From assembly GCA_900551155.1 (NCBI GenBank), contig URVA01000064.1, positions 1 to 7,546 on the forward strand: 7,546 nucleotides of DNA, given 5' to 3'. Shown piece after piece: positions 5,073 through 7,546 of this stretch (position 1 is its first letter; every line of letters starts with the position of its first letter). The translations under genes were made by a program, and so were the position numbers. Source of the stretch: an uncultured Eggerthella sp. GTDB lineage: Bacteria; Actinomycetota; Coriobacteriia; Coriobacteriales; Eggerthellaceae. The notes under the pieces were generated by a model. That model had not been told where the DNA came from. It saw nothing but the letters and a program-made list of their open reading frames with translations, and made no database searches.

Positions 5073-7448
5073 ATGCCTATCGATCTAACAGGTTTAAATG
5101 GCCCTCAAAAAGAAGCGGTTCTTTGCACGGAAGGACCGCTTCTTGTGTTGGCAGGTGCGGGCAGTGGCAAGACGCGTGTGCTTACGCATCGCATTGCTCA
5201 TTTAGTAGAAGATCTTGGGGTAGCTCCCTGGCAGATAATGGCTATCACCTTTACCAATAAGGCGGCAGCTGAAATGCGCGAACGTTTAGGCGGACTCATC
5301 GGTCCGTATTCGCGCGGCATGTGGGTATCTACGTTTCATAGTATGTGTGTTCGCATTTTGCGTGCTGACTGCGAACGTTTAGGTTTTTCGCAGGGCTTTA
5401 CTATCTATGACGACGATGATTCCAAGCGTTTGGTAAAGCATATCTATGGCGAGCTAAATTTGGACGAAAAGCGCTATCCCGTAGCAGCTATTCGCAACCG
5501 CATTTCAAAGGCGAAAAACGATTTGCAGGTTGCAGAGGTGTACGCCGAAGAGGTAGAAAAGGGTAGCGATCCTGTAGCGAAGGTTGCGGCGCGTGTATAT
5601 ACCCGCCTTCAAGAAAGATTGCGTCAGCTTAATGCTTTCGATTTCGATGATCTGTTGCTCTACACCTGGCTTCTTTTGAAGAACCATCCCGATGTTCTAG
5701 CGGCCTATCAGCAGCGTTTTCTTTATATTTTGGTAGACGAATACCAGGATACTAACCATGCGCAGTACGCCTTGACCCAGCTCTTGGCCGCCGCTAATCA
5801 AAACATTATGGTAGTAGGCGACGACGACCAGTCAATTTATTCCTGGCGTGGTGCTGATTTGCGCAACATCTTGGATTTCGAGAAAGATTATCCCAACGCC
5901 CATGTGGTGAAACTGGAAGAAAACTACCGTTCCATGGGTAATATTCTGGATGCCGCTAATGCGGTAATTGCCAACAACATAACGCGCAAGCCCAAGAAGT
6001 TGTTTACTTCGCAGCCAGCAGGAGAAAAGATTTCGGTCTACATGGCAACCGACGAACGCGATGAAGGGCGTTGGATTGCTTCAGAGATAGAAAAGCAACA
6101 TGGATCGGGTACTCCTTATAACCAAATTGCTGTGTTCTACCGCACAAACGCTCAGAGCCGTATGTTGGAAGATATGCTGCTTCGCGCTGGTGTGCCATAT
6201 CGTTTGGTGGGAGGGACTCGATTCTTCGACCGTGCGGAAATTCGCGATGTTATGGCCTATCTCAGCTTGGTGGTAAATCCTGCCAACGATATGGCGGCGC
6301 GTCGAGTTATCAATACACCAAAGCGCGGTATTGGATCTACTACTATCGAGCATATTGAGTACGTAGCGCGCGAAACCGAATGCACGTTTTTGCAGGCTGC
6401 TGAACTTTGCGTTGCCGATGAGGCTATTCGTCCTAATACGCGTCGCGCTATTGGGGAATTTGTTTCGCTTATTCATGAGGCGCAAACCTACGAGGGTGAT
6501 TTACGCAAGGTAGTGGAAATGATCGTCGATAAAGCGGGTCTCATTGAAGCGTATCGCGCAGTAGGCTCCGATGAGGCGCAAGGACGTATAGAAAACATTC
6601 AGGAATTCTTTGGCGTAGTAGATGAATATGCGCAAACGCACGATGATGCCGATGCTCTTTTCGAGCCTCCTTCGGTTGAGGATCTGGCTAATGGCGAAAA
6701 CCAGGATGCAACCGATGCTTCAAATGCCGAGCCACCCGTACGCACATTCCAGGCGAATTCTTTGGCTGACTTTACGGAATGGGTAACTTTGCGCACTGAC
6801 ATGGATACCATGAGTGACGACGGTGCCGCTATTACACTTATGACTATCCATTCTGCAAAAGGCCTGGAATTTGATTGTGTCTTTGTGGCGGGCATGGAAG
6901 AATCCTTGTTCCCGCATGGCAATTCTTCTCAGGATGCGCAAGGATTAGAAGAAGAGCGTCGCCTTTGCTATGTAGCTATCACGCGTGCGCGAAAGCGTCT
7001 GTATTTGACGAATGCTTTTACGCGTCAGATTTTTGGCCAATCAAGCGCGAATCCACCTTCTCGTTTTATTTCTGAAATTCCTGCCGAATTGCGTCGCAGC
7101 ATTGGCATGGGGTCTGCTGGTTTTTCTGGTTCTGGTTGGGAAAAGCGTGGCAGCCGCCGCGGAATTGCCGGATCGGGTGTGGAAGCAGGAGGCGGTCGTG
7201 TATTCGGCCAGTCGAGCGCGTCTGGCTCTCGTCCTCGCCAGCGTCCAAGTGCTACGGTGAATCCGAAGGCAGCAAAGAAAGCTGCCGCAAGTATGTCGTT
7301 TGCTCAGGGTGATACGGTTGACCATAAGGTATTTGGTAGAGGTACCGTGATGAAAGTTGATGGCGACACGCTTCATGTTCGCTTCTCTCGTACGGGTCAA
7401 ACCAAAAAACTCCTGAAGGATTATGCGCCTATTGTGAAAATCGGCTAG
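5073..7448 (+). CDS. pcrA: ATP-dependent DNA helicase PcrA/UvrD (superfamily 1A)
   Basis: A 791-residue 3'-5' DNA helicase of nucleotide excision repair, replication restart and RecA-filament removal, acting in the cytoplasm. The SF1A motifs appear in order: Q motif (LNGPQKEAV, 8-16), Walker A (AGAGSGKT, 27-34), Ia (TFTNKAAAEM, 59-68), II (DEYQDT, 222-227), III (GDDDQSIYSWRGA, 249-261), IV (EENYRS, 282-287), V (TIHSAKGLEFD, 591-601) and VI (EERRLCYVAITRARKRL, 627-643). An acidic insertion lies at about 523-556 in the 2B region. After residue 675 comes a Gly/Ser/Arg-rich linker, then a small Tudor-like domain (about 745-791, with HKVFGRGTVMKV) of the kind that binds RNA polymerase in PcrA. This end favours PcrA over Rep. 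The start is backed by AAGGA (5060-5064), eight bases before the ATG. Monocistronic, with a terminator at 7495-7518. Confidence 0.96.
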   Translation: MPIDLTGLNGPQKEAVLCTEGPLLVLAGAGSGKTRVLTHRIAHLVEDLGVAPWQIMAITFTNKAAAEMRERLGGLIGPYSRGMWVSTFHSMCVRILRADCERLGFSQGFTIYDDDDSKRLVKHIYGELNLDEKRYPVAAIRNRISKAKNDLQVAEVYAEEVEKGSDPVAKVAARVYTRLQERLRQLNAFDFDDLLLYTWLLLKNHPDVLAAYQQRFLYILVDEYQDTNHAQYALTQLLAAANQNIMVVGDDDQSIYSWRGADLRNILDFEKDYPNAHVVKLEENYRSMGNILDAANAVIANNITRKPKKLFTSQPAGEKISVYMATDERDEGRWIASEIEKQHGSGTPYNQIAVFYRTNAQSRMLEDMLLRAGVPYRLVGGTRFFDRAEIRDVMAYLSLVVNPANDMAARRVINTPKRGIGSTTIEHIEYVARETECTFLQAAELCVADEAIRPNTRRAIGEFVSLIHEAQTYEGDLRKVVEMIVDKAGLIEAYRAVGSDEAQGRIENIQEFFGVVDEYAQTHDDADALFEPPSVEDLANGENQDATDASNAEPPVRTFQANSLADFTEWVTLRTDMDTMSDDGAAITLMTIHSAKGLEFDCVFVAGMEESLFPHGNSSQDAQGLEEERRLCYVAITRARKRLYLTNAFTRQIFGQSSANPPSRFISEIPAELRRSIGMGSAGFSGSGWEKRGSRRGIAGSGVEAGGGRVFGQSSASGSRPRQRPSATVNPKAAKKAAASMSFAQGDTVDHKVFGRGTVMKVDGDTLHVRFSRTGQTKKLLKDYAPIVKIG

Positions 7449-7494
7449 CGAAACACAACTGCATACGTTAGTGGAGTATTACAGACAAGGCTCT

Positions 7495-7518
7495 AGAGCA
7501 CCTACGGGTGCTCTTTTT
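7495..7518 (+). terminator. Rho-independent terminator after pcrA
   Basis: An eight-base-pair perfect stem (7495-7502 with 7507-7514) is closed by a TACG tetraloop and leads into a five-T run (7514-7518). It lies 46 bases after the pcrA stop codon. Confidence 0.92.
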
Positions 7519-7532
7519 GCGCCTGCAAAATC

Positions 7533-7537
7533 AGGAG
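7533..7537 (+). promoter_or_regulatory. Possible ribosome binding site of a gene starting past the right edge
   Basis: AGGAG at 7533-7537 is followed by nine bases to the window end, the usual distance to a start codon, so a plus-strand gene may begin at or just after 7547. Nothing of that gene is visible, and no promoter is evident between the terminator and this site. Confidence 0.3.
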
Positions 7538-7546
7538 CCAATTAAG

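Noticed and set aside
6081..7400. Long minus-strand open frames (up to 134 codons) opposite pcrA
   Set aside because: They are antisense shadows of a conserved helicase frame; no ribosome binding site or recognisable domain.
1..7546. Mobile element, CRISPR array, toxin-antitoxin or defence system
   Set aside because: No transposase, integrase, nuclease or regularly spaced repeats are visible. The two tRNA genes carry no integrated element or att-like duplication within the window.

Overview
The window reads as an ordinary chromosomal housekeeping stretch of a bacterium with mid-range GC. Encoded CCA ends on both tRNAs, a PcrA helicase with a C-terminal Tudor-like domain, one gene that looks leaderless, and the overall look of the proteins suggest an Actinomycetota of class Coriobacteriia (Eggerthella/Slackia/Cryptobacterium-like). 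That placement is recognition by eye, at moderate confidence. I see no phage, insertion sequence, CRISPR array or plasmid function.

Layout. Positions 1-437 (minus strand) carry the N-terminal part of a PAP2-family membrane phosphatase that runs off the left edge. A 284-base divergent intergenic region with A-tracts and inverted repeats separates it from a plus-strand BASS-family sodium-coupled transporter (722-1753) that ends in a strong terminator. Converging on that terminator is a minus-strand unit of two tRNA genes, tRNA-Gln(CUG) then tRNA-Glu(CUC), with its own near-consensus promoter and terminator. A 339-base gap follows, containing an unusual nested inverted repeat, and then uppP (undecaprenyl-diphosphatase, 2396-3346). 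After it comes a small two-helix membrane protein of unknown function (3377-3736) that appears to start leaderless from an extended -10 promoter. Next is an extended -10 promoter driving an overlapping pair, chorismate mutase (3839-4126) and a type I-beta DAHP synthase (4116-4913). Last is pcrA (5073-7448), closed by a terminator at 7495-7518. A possible ribosome binding site for the next gene lies at the right edge.

How the genes relate. UppP and the PAP2 protein belong to two unrelated families that can both dephosphorylate undecaprenyl pyrophosphate, so the left half may hold two routes to recycle the cell-wall lipid carrier. The PAP2 substrate is not proven by sequence. Chorismate mutase and DAHP synthase sit at the branch point and the entry of aromatic amino-acid synthesis; their 11-base overlap suggests coupled translation and possibly an allosteric complex. 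The tRNA unit and pcrA are independent housekeeping units. Nothing here amounts to a clearly new system. The best leads are the nested inverted repeat before uppP, the split chorismate mutase/DAHP synthase pair, and the leaderless small membrane protein.
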